A DNA stretch of 64,000 nt from Paenibacillus luteus (GCF_006542765.1 NZ_SKCD01000023.1:52911-116910), one strand, 5' to 3'. Numbered from the stretch's first letter, positions 8,444 through 16,644 are shown. The notes: a model not told the origin generated them from the letters alone. Made by a program: numbers and translations.

Positions 8444-9298
8444 ATGATCAGCCATTTTATAGTCCCTAATCCATCGTTTTCGCAGTATGTATGTTACCCT
8501 GATTTATTTGGTAGATACAATAACTTTCCGCAGCATGCGGAACGAAGAGAACAGGGCCAGTTGAAGCATTATAATTTGCATCTGATTTTTGAAGGAAGCG
8601 GTTACGTCATGAATGGCAGCGGGAGGGAGCGTCTGGCGCTTGGGGCAGGTGATGGATTTCTGTTCCCTAAGGATGCCTTCCAGCAGTATGGCTCAAGTGT
8701 GGATCATCCGTGGGATGTGCGATGGATTCATTTTGAGACCCAAATCCCGCTACCGATGCTGAGGGAGGCTGATGATTCGGGAGGGTGGTTGTTTACCTTT
8801 TCGAACAGGGAACGGTTTAAGGCGCTGACAGAGGAGATGTATGAGCTATGCAGTCCATTTGAGACTGGCAATGAGCCGCGCTTATCCGCGCTCCTGTACG
8901 AGATCTTGGTGGAGCTGGTTCAGCATTCGGAACGATTGGAAGGTTCTTCAGCGCTAGAGAAGCAAAATGCGATCAGAGTGGCTGCTGACCAGATCCGCTA
9001 TAAATGCGAGGAGCCATGGAGCCTGGAGCGGATGGCCGCCCTCGCAGGCTACAGCAGCTTTCATTTCCTACGGTTGTTTCAGCAGGTCATGGGAAAGACG
9101 CCCAACCACTTTGTGACGGAATGCCGCATCGATGCAGCTAAGCTGCTGCTGGCGACAACGGCATTGACCGTGACAGAGGTTGCAGCGCAGTGTGGATTCG
9201 CGCAAGCGAGTTATTTTATACGCGTATTTCGTTCATCTGAGGGCGTATCTCCAAAAAAGTACCGTTTGATCTATGGTCAAGGGGCAAGTCCGGCTTAA
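8444..9298 (+). CDS. AraC-family regulator, likely of the GH42 gene
   Basis: A 284-residue protein with an N-terminal cupin-type sugar-sensing domain (about 1-160) and a C-terminal double helix-turn-helix (about 185-280). The latter is seen as WSLERMAALAGYSSFHFLRLFQQVMGKTPNHFV and TVTEVAAQCGFAQASYFIRVFRSSEGVSPKKYR. It is transcribed away from the GH42 beta-galactosidase across a region with two ATATTGCGAA repeats, so it very likely controls that gene in response to a galactoside. Its stop codon shares the sequence TTAA with the stop of the convergent VOC gene (4-base overlap). Confidence 0.88.
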   Translation: MISHFIVPNPSFSQYVCYPDLFGRYNNFPQHAERREQGQLKHYNLHLIFEGSGYVMNGSGRERLALGAGDGFLFPKDAFQQYGSSVDHPWDVRWIHFETQIPLPMLREADDSGGWLFTFSNRERFKALTEEMYELCSPFETGNEPRLSALLYEILVELVQHSERLEGSSALEKQNAIRVAADQIRYKCEEPWSLERMAALAGYSSFHFLRLFQQVMGKTPNHFVTECRIDAAKLLLATTALTVTEVAAQCGFAQASYFIRVFRSSEGVSPKKYRLIYGQGASPA

Positions 9299-10167
9299 GC
9301 AGCTTGAACAGTAAGATGAATGGTAATGCCCGAAGGATCATGGACCACATAAGCATTGCCTTGGGCAGAGACATCGACGTCCGCGCTGCGTAGATGATCA
9401 AGCGTTGTTTCACGGGAAGCGGCACTTGGAAACACAACCGTGAAGTAAGACAAGCCTACCGAATGAGCTGGTGGCAAAACAGCGCCCACACCCGCCCAAA
9501 TGTTCATGCCGATATGATGGTGATAGCCTCCTGCGGAGACGAATACGGCGGACATTTGCGCGTAGTCGCCAACAACATCGAAGCCAAGCTTGCCTTCATA
9601 GAAGGCCCTTGCTATTCTCAGATCGCCGATGTGTAGATGGATATGCCCAATCACGGTGCCCTGCGGCAGACCGTTCCATGTAAGGCCTTCGCTCTCGGCC
9701 AGCAAGCCTTCCCAATCGAGTGGATCGGAAGCCATGACGTAGTTGCCGCCGGAGTCGCGTCTCCACTGCTCCCGCGGACGGTCTGCATAAATCTCGATTC
9801 CGTTATGGTCGGGGTCTTCAATGTAAAGCGCCTCGCTCACAAGATGGTCCGCCTGCCCGATATGAATGCCGCTTTGAATCAGATTGCGCAAGGCAAGCGA
9901 CAGGGAACGGCGATCGGGCAGCAGGATCGCAAAATGATACAGCCCCGCATGGGATCTTCGTTGCGGCACGATAGCATTCGCTACCTCTTCAAGGATGAGC
10001 AGCGTATGTTCTCCGTCAGTCGTGAAGGAAGCTGTTCGGTTAGCCTCATCCTTCTGCAAAACCTTCAGTCCTACGACCTCCGTATAAAATTGAATCGAAT
10101 GCTCAAGCTGGCTAACCTTCAGTTTTACTTCTCCGAGCGTAATTGCCGGGTCCAAAAATGTTGACAT
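9295..10167 (-). CDS. CatE-like VOC-family ring-cleavage dioxygenase or glyoxalase-fold protein
   Basis: A 290-residue protein made of two vicinal-oxygen-chelate modules, about 10-130 and 170-285. Text such as GLYHFAILLPDR, SEALYIEDPDHNGIEIYADRPREQW and VSAGGYHHHIGMN is very close to Bacillus subtilis CatE, a catechol-2,3-dioxygenase that helps resist catechols. Conserved metal-binding His and Glu candidates are present. The start ATG at 10167 follows AGGAGGG. A palindrome at 10198-10207 lies upstream and could be an operator. Other VOC enzymes share this fold, so the exact substrate remains uncertain. Confidence 0.82.
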   Translation of the reverse strand: MSTFLDPAITLGEVKLKVSQLEHSIQFYTEVVGLKVLQKDEANRTASFTTDGEHTLLILEEVANAIVPQRRSHAGLYHFAILLPDRRSLSLALRNLIQSGIHIGQADHLVSEALYIEDPDHNGIEIYADRPREQWRRDSGGNYVMASDPLDWEGLLAESEGLTWNGLPQGTVIGHIHLHIGDLRIARAFYEGKLGFDVVGDYAQMSAVFVSAGGYHHHIGMNIWAGVGAVLPPAHSVGLSYFTVVFPSAASRETTLDHLRSADVDVSAQGNAYVVHDPSGITIHLTVQAA

Positions 10168-10197
10168 GGGAAACCCTCCTATAGGTTATGGTTTATT

Positions 10198-10207
10198 CAA
10201 ACGTTTG
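10198..10207. promoter_or_regulatory. Palindrome upstream of the CatE-like gene
   Basis: CAAACGTTTG is a perfect 10-base palindrome 31 bases upstream of the start codon of the CatE-like gene, where a repressor such as a MarR-type protein might bind. No adjacent regulator gene supports this. A 10-base palindrome can also occur by chance. Confidence 0.25.
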
Positions 10208-10374
10208 GATTGATTTTTTTGGCGCAGCGTAGCCTGTAATGGGTATATCATGTACAATATTGGAAAAAGAAACACAAAAATCCCAAGTGATAGAAAGGAT
10301 GCAACAGCACGAGCGATGAAATACGGTTCTTTTCTCTTCCAAGTAAGTTCATCATAGCATAATCATTAACTAAA

Positions 10375-10399
10375 ATAAAGTAACTAATATAAAGTAACT
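10375..10399. repeat. Direct repeat ATAAAGTAACT x2
   Basis: ATAAAGTAACT occurs at 10375-10385 and again at 10389-10399, a period of 14 bases, 40 bases upstream of the 10442 gene. It may be a binding site for a regulator of that two-gene unit, or promoter material. No clear -35/-10 pair could be assigned. Nothing else is recognisable in 10208-10374. Confidence 0.35.
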
Positions 10400-10441
10400 G
10401 ACATTCAGTTTGCAGAAAAAGGAGGCATTATCATTAAATTA

Positions 10442-10903
10442 TTGCGCAAAGTGGAATGGACACTGCTCATCATTCTGGGAGGATTAGCCCTGTATTTCTT
10501 GCTGATGGAGCTCACGCATTTTGAACCCGACGCCCGGATCAAAGCAGCTAGGAAAGAGGGGGCTTACTTTGCGGTACATGCGCCAAAACAAACGTTCTAC
10601 GGGAAAAGTTTTACGGTGGATGGTGTTATTTATAAGGATGGAGAACTACATGTGTATATGACCTCCAAAGGGATATTTTCCTGGCCCGCTCTGCCTAATA
10701 CGATTCAGGTCATTACCGATCGAAAAGAGGAGTTGAATCGATCCTCTTCGGCAGGAACGTCAACCTTGTTCAGATCAAGGGGACGTTTCACGTTCCAAGA
10801 AGTGCCGGAGGGCCTAAAGAGCATTACTGTATTTCAAGAGGCCTATGGAGAATCTTTTTCCTTCCCGATTTCCTTAGTTAAAGGGGGGCAAACCAATGAA
10901 TAG
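10442..10903 (+). CDS. Unknown membrane-anchored protein
   Basis: A protein of 153 residues that I do not recognise. It has one N-terminal membrane segment (WTLLIILGGLALYFLLME, about residues 6-23) and a mostly beta-type extracytoplasmic part ending in KGGQTNE. The start is doubtful. TTG at 10442 is 16 bases from AAAAAGGAGG (10416-10425), while an in-frame ATT at 10433 has ideal 7-base spacing. It overlaps the next gene by 8 bases, so the two are probably made together and may act together. Confidence 0.65.
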   Translation: MRKVEWTLLIILGGLALYFLLMELTHFEPDARIKAARKEGAYFAVHAPKQTFYGKSFTVDGVIYKDGELHVYMTSKGIFSWPALPNTIQVITDRKEELNRSSSAGTSTLFRSRGRFTFQEVPEGLKSITVFQEAYGESFSFPISLVKGGQTNE

Positions 10904-11519
10904 CCATGTGAAAGGTTTGCTGGGCCATGGAGTCAGGTGGCTGGTTATACTTCTCTCGCTTTTAGTTATCTGTAAGGCTCTCCTTGGATTGGGATACAGT
11001 AGCCTTCGGATAGAAAGAGTCGTTGAAACAGCTCTTAACAATATGGAGGTACCGGTTGCGCCAATCTCAATGAGAACCAAGATGGGGCAAGGCTATGAAC
11101 TGCTGTTAATTAAGGACCGTGAACACGGCATGTATCATCAATTGAATGTTAAACATTCATTCGGCTTCCTATGGAGCTATAGAGGGGGATCAGTCGGAAT
11201 GCCGATTGATTCGGAAGTGCTTCTTAGTTTTCAAGGTGGCGGAGCTACCATTGGAAAGTATCTTCATTATTATTATGTCGGCCAGTTGAACGATCCGCAA
11301 ATTAGCAGGCTGCAAATTCGATGGTACGATGGTTTTCAACAGGAGGCAGAAATCAAGGACGGTCTTTACCAGGCTGCACGAACAGTAAGAATCACGAAGG
11401 ATGACGAACTGCAATCCGGTGATGACAAATTGTTCGCATATGACGAGAATGGACAGCTGCTCTACGAGCTGGATCGGGAACGAAGAGAAATCAGAAGCGA
11501 TACGGATAAATCCGAATAA
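10896..11519 (+). CDS. Unknown membrane-anchored protein
   Basis: A 207-residue protein with one N-terminal membrane segment (about residues 8-28, WLVILLSLLVICKALLGLGY) and a soluble, probably outward-facing remainder. I see no known domain. It is translationally coupled to the preceding unknown protein (8-base overlap), which has the same one-segment layout, suggesting a pair at the cell surface. The gene ends in a tandem 10-base duplication that contains its stop codon. Confidence 0.7.
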   Translation: MNSHVKGLLGHGVRWLVILLSLLVICKALLGLGYSSLRIERVVETALNNMEVPVAPISMRTKMGQGYELLLIKDREHGMYHQLNVKHSFGFLWSYRGGSVGMPIDSEVLLSFQGGGATIGKYLHYYYVGQLNDPQISRLQIRWYDGFQQEAEIKDGLYQAARTVRITKDDELQSGDDKLFAYDENGQLLYELDRERREIRSDTDKSE

Positions 11520-11526
11520 ATCCGAA
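11507..11526 (+). repeat. Tandem duplication TAAATCCGAA x2
   Basis: TAAATCCGAA is repeated head to tail at 11507-11516 and 11517-11526. The stop codon of the 10896 gene is the TAA that begins the second copy, so the slip altered only the very end of the protein or its trailer. Confidence 0.6.
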
Positions 11527-11625
11527 TAAGCATGTTGTCGCCCCCCAGTGTACAGACAAATCCGCTTAACCTTGTTATGATAGGAGCTATTATGTTTATC
11601 GTCCTGTCTGGATGGTTGGAGGAAG

Positions 11626-12570
11626 GTGCTTTTTGCTCTTATGTGGCTTACTTATTCGGTGTTCGCCGCCCTATGCTTCGGTCTGCGAGGCATTCTGTAC
11701 CATTGGACGAGCCAAAAGCCGCTGAACCGCAATTTGTTGCTTTGCGGAACCTTTAGCATGGGAGCTATCGTCAACGGCATGTGCGCGCTGGTTTTCTCTT
11801 CGGAGTGGACAATGGCTGCGCTAATTGGGGTACAGATGGGTTTGTTTTCCTTTGGTGCTAATGCGAGCATGTTCAAGGGGTTTGCGGTTGGCAAGGCATC
11901 GCTGGTAGCGATATTGACGGCGCTGCCGTCTGTTGTCGTCGTTATCGTTGCTTACGGGCTTTGGCAGGAGAAGCTGCATGTCATGCAGCTTCTTGCTTTT
12001 GTAGTTATTATTGGCGGTGTTCTGCTAGTCCGGCTGTCCAATGATATTTCGCTTCGCAACTTGCAGGGGGCGCAGTGGGGACTGCTTGCGATGCTGCTGT
12101 TTGCAGCCAATGATTTATCCGGAAAATGGTCGACGATTATGGAAGCGGACTTGTTTCCAACGATGTTTTTTATGTTTGTAACGGGAGCTAGCTGCTTTGG
12201 GATTTGGTGGCTGAGGGATGTGCAGCGCGAACGGGGCAAGCGAGTGCTTCAAAGCGCAGGCGGTGGGACGGTACGCGTAGCCCAGCAAGCGCCAAGCGCT
12301 TCTCCATCTGCTTCGCCGAACTGGGGCAGCAAAAAAACCTATTTTGTAGGCCTAGCTGTCGGCATTACAAACGCGGTTGGCATGATGCTGATTGTCACTG
12401 CTTTCGAGCTTGGGAAGGCCGGTCTCGTCTCCGCGGTTACCGCGCTTAATGTGCTCATCGTGCTTCTCTACACACGTTTTATTGTCAAAGAGCGTTTTAC
12501 GACGCTGGAGGTGACAGGTATCTCGCTGGCGTTCGCCGGCATTCTGCTTATGCGTTTGTTCGGATCATAA
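11626..12570 (+). CDS. EamA/DMT-family transporter
   Basis: About 314 residues with some ten hydrophobic segments in two EamA repeats (about 1-140 and 190-314). This is the drug/metabolite transporter superfamily, which moves small metabolites across the membrane. A low-complexity hydrophilic loop (Ala/Ser/Pro, about 205-225) separates the halves. The start is uncertain: GGAGGAAG (11618-11625) is close to GTG at 11626 and 15 bases from ATG at 11641. No neighbour reveals the substrate. Confidence 0.85.
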   Translation: MLFALMWLTYSVFAALCFGLRGILYHWTSQKPLNRNLLLCGTFSMGAIVNGMCALVFSSEWTMAALIGVQMGLFSFGANASMFKGFAVGKASLVAILTALPSVVVVIVAYGLWQEKLHVMQLLAFVVIIGGVLLVRLSNDISLRNLQGAQWGLLAMLLFAANDLSGKWSTIMEADLFPTMFFMFVTGASCFGIWWLRDVQRERGKRVLQSAGGGTVRVAQQAPSASPSASPNWGSKKTYFVGLAVGITNAVGMMLIVTAFELGKAGLVSAVTALNVLIVLLYTRFIVKERFTTLEVTGISLAFAGILLMRLFGS

Positions 12571-12590
12571 AGGCAGTCAGAATTTCATTA

Positions 12591-12637
12591 AAACAGGCTT
12601 TGCAGCAGCTACAGCAGCTAATGCAAGGCCTGTTTTT
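12591..12637 (+). terminator. Terminator after the EamA transporter gene
   Basis: AAACAGGCTTTGCA (12591-12604) pairs with TGCAAGGCCTGTTT (12622-12635) over 14 positions with one G-T pair, then a short T run. Good intrinsic terminator 20 bases after the stop codon. Confidence 0.8.
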
Positions 12638-12757
12638 GTTTATAGAAGAGCTGTTCATACCGTACTTAGCGCAATAGTTAAGGGGTAAGCACAAATTCAT
12701 GATAGGGGTGTCAGCATGAAGCCGCCAGTGTGAAAGGTAACCGCCCATTCAAGTCAA

Positions 12758-13079
12758 TTACTCATCCCATTTGGAATGATGGACGTGATGGCAAAAATTG
12801 GGGCGCTTAAATCCCGGAAGAAGTAGTTCACACACATCGGCGTTAATCGTTCCGAATGTGGTTTCCGGTTTGTGTTTGAACTGGTTGCGAGGAAAAGCCT
12901 CGACGACTTGCTGCCGCGCTTCTGCTGAGATGAGATCGAAGTTCTTCCCGACCACAATAAAAAATATAGGATTCCCTTTCGAACAAACGGACAGCGCTTT
13001 GAAGTTTATCCGGATTCATAATGACATATACACGAGAAATGGCCGAACCTTCATAATTTAATGCGAGGGAGTAAACAAC
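12758..13079 (-). pseudogene. Decayed coding stretch, possible sigma-factor tail and an orphan frame
   Basis: Two minus-strand frames overlap. One (about 13079-12961) encodes ISRVYVIMNPDKL, which resembles the extreme C-terminus of ECF41-type sigma factors with a SnoaL-like tail. It has no start codon after an upstream TAA. The other (ending at 12758) reads GNPIFFIVVGKNFDLISAEA and ends PNFCHHVHHSKWDE, and looks protein-like but has only a GTG at 12955 and no ribosome site. They meet at a run of six T. I read this as gene remains; a sequencing slip is also possible. The remaining DNA (12638-12757) shows nothing. Confidence 0.35.
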
Positions 13080-13097
13080 GTTTGATAATGGAACTTA

Positions 13098-13126
13098 TTG
13101 ACAACCAAACCATCTTCCTTTACATT
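13098..13126 (+). promoter_or_regulatory. Promoter of the ArsR-type regulator and ABC exporter
   Basis: Perfect TTGACA (13098-13103), 17-base spacer, TACATT (13121-13126; four of six). The inverted repeat starting at 13124 overlaps the -10. Confidence 0.6.
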
Positions 13127-13192
13127 AATGTTAAATGGTTATTAAACATTAATTGAAAATATTAAAAAAACATTTAATTTTAATTGAATGTT
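13124..13192. promoter_or_regulatory. Two AACATTnAAT-type inverted repeats, likely operators
   Basis: ATTAATGTT (13124-13132) is the exact inverse of AACATTAAT (13145-13153). Further on, AACATTTAATT (13169-13179) pairs with AATTGAATGTT (13182-13192) with one mismatch. Both dyads share the AACATT core and lie between the -10 and the ribosome site of the regulator gene. They are likely autoregulatory sites for the winged-helix protein encoded just downstream. Confidence 0.5.
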
Positions 13193-13216
13193 AATGGTAA
13201 GAAGGAGGCAAGGCCA

Positions 13217-14311
13217 ATGACAGAATGGGAAGCTGCAACAAAACGGTTGCATTTTAAGTACCATGAGTTGATTGAATTTATGATTGCCGTATCACTCATT
13301 GCGCAGGAGAAGCATATGAAGGAGTTTGCGCGCGAGGTGCATTTTTCACTAGATGATGAACTGCTTCAAATGATTGACGAGGTGAAGGCGCGCCTCAGCA
13401 AGCATATAAAAGAGGAAATGGCGGTTTTCTTCTCGGATAACCTATTTACAGGGAGATTGGACTATGTCATGGTGCAGGTGTATCTGGGAAATCGGGAGAC
13501 ACTGAGCAGCTCGGAGCAGTTTTTGGCTTGTTATCGCGCAAAGCCTGCAATGGAGCTAGTCAGCCATTTGGCTGCCACCATATATAACGATGAAAAGATG
13601 GAATGGACGCAGGGACATGATTGGCGATTCATTATGGAGGACCACGGGCTGCTTCTTCGGCTCGTTGAGGCTGCCCGTTTGCAGGATCAAGCGGAGCATG
13701 AGGTACTGCTGGAGCATATCCGTTATGCAGAGGAATACAAGCAGCGCACCCTGCTTGTTCTTGAACAGTTTCATGAGCGCGCCTATCTGCCGATGCGGGA
13801 CCGTTTGCGTGAGCTCGGCGAGGCTGGAGTTACGAAATACCAGTCCTTGTTCGCAGAACAGCCAGAGCTGGCCATCCGCGAAATTATGAGGAGCGATGTC
13901 GATCTCATTGATAAGGAAACCGAAGTCCATATCAGTTACATTTCACAGGTACGGGTAGCGATCCATCGCGAGGAGCAGGAGGGTCGCTCTCATCTCATCA
14001 TTCTTGGCGTAAATAATGACGCCTTTGCATGGCAGCGCGAGGATCAGGAGACGATTGAACGATTCCTGAAGGTAATTGCAGATAAGCGCAGGCTGGAAAT
14101 GATCGAGTTGCTCCACCATAAAAATTACTACGGCAATGAGCTTGCCCAGGTGATGGGCTTAACGCCAGCGGCTATCAGCTATCACACCAATATGTTATTT
14201 GACCTTAATCTCATTCATTTGATACGCGTAGACAACCGTATTTATTATGAGCTGGATAAAGACAAGATCGGTTATTACTGGGAGCAGACGAAGCGGATAC
14301 TGCTTCCGTAG
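13217..14311 (+). CDS. Winged-helix (ArsR-type) transcriptional regulator with long N-terminal domain
   Basis: 364 residues. The last 80 or so hold an ArsR-type winged helix: FLKVIADKRRLEMIELLHH, then GNELAQVMGLTPAAISYHTN as recognition helix, then the wing. The first 270 residues are mostly helical and unknown to me; they may sense a signal. ATG at 13217 follows GGAGG (13204-13208) with 8-base spacing and is preferred over the upstream in-frame TTG at 13184. It is followed by an ABC ATPase and permease in one apparent operon, which it likely represses through the dyads at 13124-13192. Confidence 0.8.
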   Translation: MTEWEAATKRLHFKYHELIEFMIAVSLIAQEKHMKEFAREVHFSLDDELLQMIDEVKARLSKHIKEEMAVFFSDNLFTGRLDYVMVQVYLGNRETLSSSEQFLACYRAKPAMELVSHLAATIYNDEKMEWTQGHDWRFIMEDHGLLLRLVEAARLQDQAEHEVLLEHIRYAEEYKQRTLLVLEQFHERAYLPMRDRLRELGEAGVTKYQSLFAEQPELAIREIMRSDVDLIDKETEVHISYISQVRVAIHREEQEGRSHLIILGVNNDAFAWQREDQETIERFLKVIADKRRLEMIELLHHKNYYGNELAQVMGLTPAAISYHTNMLFDLNLIHLIRVDNRIYYELDKDKIGYYWEQTKRILLP

Positions 14312-14332
14312 CGGACGAAGGAGGAATGCAGG

Positions 14333-15292
14333 TTGAGTGAATTTGTATATGAAGTGAAGGATGTCAGCCAGGTTTACAAGAAAGGCAAAACGATGGTAAC
14401 GGCCAATGACCGGATTTCGCTTTCGATCCGCGAGGGAGAGATTCTGGGCGTGCTTGGACCAAATGGCGCGGGCAAATCGACTTTGATCAAGCAATTGGTA
14501 GGCCAATTAAAGCCGACCAAAGGGCAAGTGTTATTCTGCGGGGAGGATATTATCAAGCATACGCGTTCCGCTGCTAGTCTGGTCGCCTATTACGCGCAGG
14601 AGCCGCATGTGCTGTCGGCGCTTAAAGTACATGAAGCGCTGGCCTTTACTGGAAGGCTGAGGGGAATGGCAACTAGGGATGCAGAGAAACAGGCAAAGGA
14701 GCTGCTGGAGCAATTCGATATGGCAGATTGGGGCGGCAAGCAATTGAAGCAGCTGTCCGGCGGCCAGAAACGGATGGTCGGCATCGGTACTGCTTTAATT
14801 GGGCATTCGCCTGTGCTGATCTTCGATGAGCCGACCAATGAGCTTGATCCCAAAAAAAGGCGGCTTGTCTGGCAGTTAATTCAGGAGCGCAATCGGGAGG
14901 GAGCAACGGTTATTTTGGTCACGCATAATGTGCTGGAGGCAGAGCAGGTGGTTGACCGGGCTGCTGTTATCAACCATGGCAGGCTGCTAGCGATCGATCA
15001 TGTCAGCACGCTGAAGCAGAAGGTGGATCAGCGGCTGAAGTTTGAGCTGACGATTGGGAGCGGGCGGCGTGCGGAAGCGGTGGCAGCGCTGCAGCCATTC
15101 GGCATCGTACAGGAGAGCGCGGAAAACCGTCTGCAGCTGCTTGTAGAGAAACAGCAGGCAAGCCGAGCATTAGCTTTTATTGTTGAACAAGAGGAGCTGC
15201 CGATTTTGGAGTATGCCCTAATGCCCCCTAGCCTGGAAGATGTTTATTTCCATATAGATCATGCAGCGCGCAAGGAGGCTTTAATATCATGA
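14333..15292 (+). CDS. ABC transporter ATP-binding protein
   Basis: 319 residues with one ATPase domain: Walker A GPNGAGKST (about residues 43-51), signature LSGGQKRMVGIGTAL, Walker B VLIFDEPTNELDP and the switch His in VTHN. A C-terminal extension of about 90 residues is typical of ATPases that pair with ABC-2 permeases for drug or lipid export. TTG start at 14333 behind GGAGG. It overlaps the permease gene by 4 bases and lies 21 bases after the regulator. Confidence 0.92.
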   Translation: MSEFVYEVKDVSQVYKKGKTMVTANDRISLSIREGEILGVLGPNGAGKSTLIKQLVGQLKPTKGQVLFCGEDIIKHTRSAASLVAYYAQEPHVLSALKVHEALAFTGRLRGMATRDAEKQAKELLEQFDMADWGGKQLKQLSGGQKRMVGIGTALIGHSPVLIFDEPTNELDPKKRRLVWQLIQERNREGATVILVTHNVLEAEQVVDRAAVINHGRLLAIDHVSTLKQKVDQRLKFELTIGSGRRAEAVAALQPFGIVQESAENRLQLLVEKQQASRALAFIVEQEELPILEYALMPPSLEDVYFHIDHAARKEALIS

Positions 15293-16080
15293 ATACAGCA
15301 CAGATGCAAATGAGGTTGAAGCAGCCGAAGCCCTTTGGAGCAAGCCGGTTATGGACGGAGCTGAGCATTTTGTTCCGTATTCAATTTGCGCTTATTCGCG
15401 ACAGCTGGGTGATCGTTTTGCTGCTCGCGACAATGTTTCCGCTAACGACGATCTTGTTTATGCGATTCTTTGTTGCCGATCCGACGCCGGAGATGATGGT
15501 TCAGATCATTGCAGGCAATATGATCTTTGGGGTCATTATTATGGGCCTGAACAGTATCGGGCAAGAGATATCGATGCAAAAGCATCAAGGCCACTTTACG
15601 TTTTATGCGTCATTGCCCATATTGAAATTAAACTTTGTTGCCGCTAATTTGCTGCGCGGCTTAATGAGCACGGTTCCTTCCTTCGTCCTGCTTGGCGTGA
15701 TTGGCTATTGGATTTACGGCGTGAATTTGCAGCTGTCTTGGGCGCTTCCGTTTGTTATGCTGCTGTCGCTAACGAGTATTGTGGGATTAGGCGTATGTAT
15801 CGGATTCTGGTCGCCGAATCAACAGCTTACAAGCATGCTTGCCCAGCTTCTGATGATGGTGGTCACCTTTCTGTCGCCCGTAATGGTCGAAATGAACCAG
15901 CTTCCCAAAATGCTGCAATGGCTGTCGTATCTATTTCCGACAACCTATGCGGCGGATGCGCTGCGCACGGTGCTGCTGCATGGCTGGACGAATGGCGTCA
16001 TGCTGGATTGCGCGATGATGCTCCTGTACAGCTGCCTAACCATCTTCATTGTCAATCGTTTAGTAAGCTGGCGGGTGTAA
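15289..16080 (+). CDS. ABC-2-type permease
   Basis: 263 residues with six hydrophobic segments, the usual ABC-2 layout with LSYLFPTTYAADALRTVLLHG in the conserved region before the last segment. It pairs with the ATPase just upstream (ATGA overlap). Export of a toxic compound or antibiotic is the usual role of such pairs, but the substrate is unknown. A terminator follows at 16111. Confidence 0.9.
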   Translation: MNTAQMQMRLKQPKPFGASRLWTELSILFRIQFALIRDSWVIVLLLATMFPLTTILFMRFFVADPTPEMMVQIIAGNMIFGVIIMGLNSIGQEISMQKHQGHFTFYASLPILKLNFVAANLLRGLMSTVPSFVLLGVIGYWIYGVNLQLSWALPFVMLLSLTSIVGLGVCIGFWSPNQQLTSMLAQLLMMVVTFLSPVMVEMNQLPKMLQWLSYLFPTTYAADALRTVLLHGWTNGVMLDCAMMLLYSCLTIFIVNRLVSWRV

Positions 16081-16110
16081 CTGAGCCCAAGGCGAGCATC
16101 GAATTCAGCC

Positions 16111-16159
16111 ATAAGGGCTGCTCCGTTGGAGATAAACCTACTGGAGCAGCCCTTATTTT
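16111..16159 (+). terminator. Terminator after the ABC-2 permease
   Basis: ATAAGGGCTGCTCC (16111-16124) pairs perfectly with GGAGCAGCCCTTAT (16143-16156), ending in TTTT. On the other strand the hairpin lies just behind the small protein gene at 16170 and might also serve there, but lacks a T run. Confidence 0.85.
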
Positions 16160-16169
16160 GCTTGGAACA

Positions 16170-16337
16170 TTACTGCTGGCCTGGACGGATGCGAACGACG
16201 CCGATGTCGGATGCGTTGATCGCAAAGGCGTTGCCGCCTTGGTTAATGGAGGCGTTAGCGCCTTGCTTAACGTTGACAAAGGTTTTGCCGTTGTCCTTCT
16301 TGACGGAATTGCCATGCTTAGAGTATTTGCGTGACAT
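16170..16337 (-). CDS. Small basic protein, paralog of the 16390 protein
   Basis: 55 residues, MSRKYSKHGNSVKKDN and so on, with GKTFVNVKQGANASINQGGN then AFAINAS near the end. The ATG at 16337 stands behind an excellent AAAGGGGGTGAGATC site, which supports a real gene. The middle and C-terminal part aligns with the neighbouring 53-residue protein (shared pattern V-N-V/I, Q, A-S, Q-G-N, A-x-N-A), so the two are likely duplicates. Function unknown. A mother-cell-type promoter upstream of the pair suggests a spore-related role. Confidence 0.6.
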   Translation of the reverse strand: MSRKYSKHGNSVKKDNGKTFVNVKQGANASINQGGNAFAINASDIGVVRIRPGQQ

Positions 16338-16389
16338 GATCTCACCCCCTTTCAAGCGTTCTGCAGAACAGAGCCGCGGCGGAGTGAGC

Positions 16390-16551
16390 TTAGCGTTTTT
16401 TTGTTTTTTTGAAAATTTGCACGGTAGCGGCGTTGCTTGCGAGCACGTTTCCTTGCTGCGCGCTTGCCTCGGATGTTTGATAAATATTAATAACGAGATA
16501 GTTGTTCTTGCCTACGCGATATTTTAAGGTTTTGACGCTTGAGCGAACCAT
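16390..16551 (-). CDS. Small basic protein, paralog of the 16170 protein
   Basis: 53 residues, MVRSSVKTLKYRVGKNNYLV onward, with NIYQTSEASAQQGNVLASNA near the end and a Lys-rich tail FKKTKKR. The open frame runs further up (to 16626), but the ATG at 16551 has GCAGGGGGG at the right distance and starts the part that resembles the 55-residue neighbour. It is upstream of that neighbour by 52 bases, so the two are probably on one mRNA. No known family recognised. Confidence 0.6.
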   Translation of the reverse strand: MVRSSVKTLKYRVGKNNYLVINIYQTSEASAQQGNVLASNAATVQIFKKTKKR

Positions 16552-16589
16552 GGATGAACCCCCCTGCCAGCATGTTTGCTTTACAGGAT

Positions 16590-16619
16590 TACTATATGAG
16601 CGGGGCTGACAGCTTGTAT
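16590..16619 (-). promoter_or_regulatory. Sigma-E/sigma-K-like promoter of the small-protein pair
   Basis: On the minus strand, CATATAGTA (16598 to 16590) is preceded by ATAC (16619 to 16616) at 17 bases. This matches the sigma-K pattern AC-N16/17-CATAnnnTA and also the sigma-E pattern ATA-N18-CATAnnnT. The start site would lie about 30 bases before the ATG at 16551. Short degenerate motifs, so only moderate trust. Confidence 0.4.
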
Positions 16620-16644
16620 CCGCCAATGATAACCGTCAAATCTA

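Noticed and set aside
11532..11756. 74-residue frame overlapping the start of the EamA transporter
   Set aside because: Has a hydrophobic stretch but no ribosome site, and its second half is an out-of-frame reading of the transporter.
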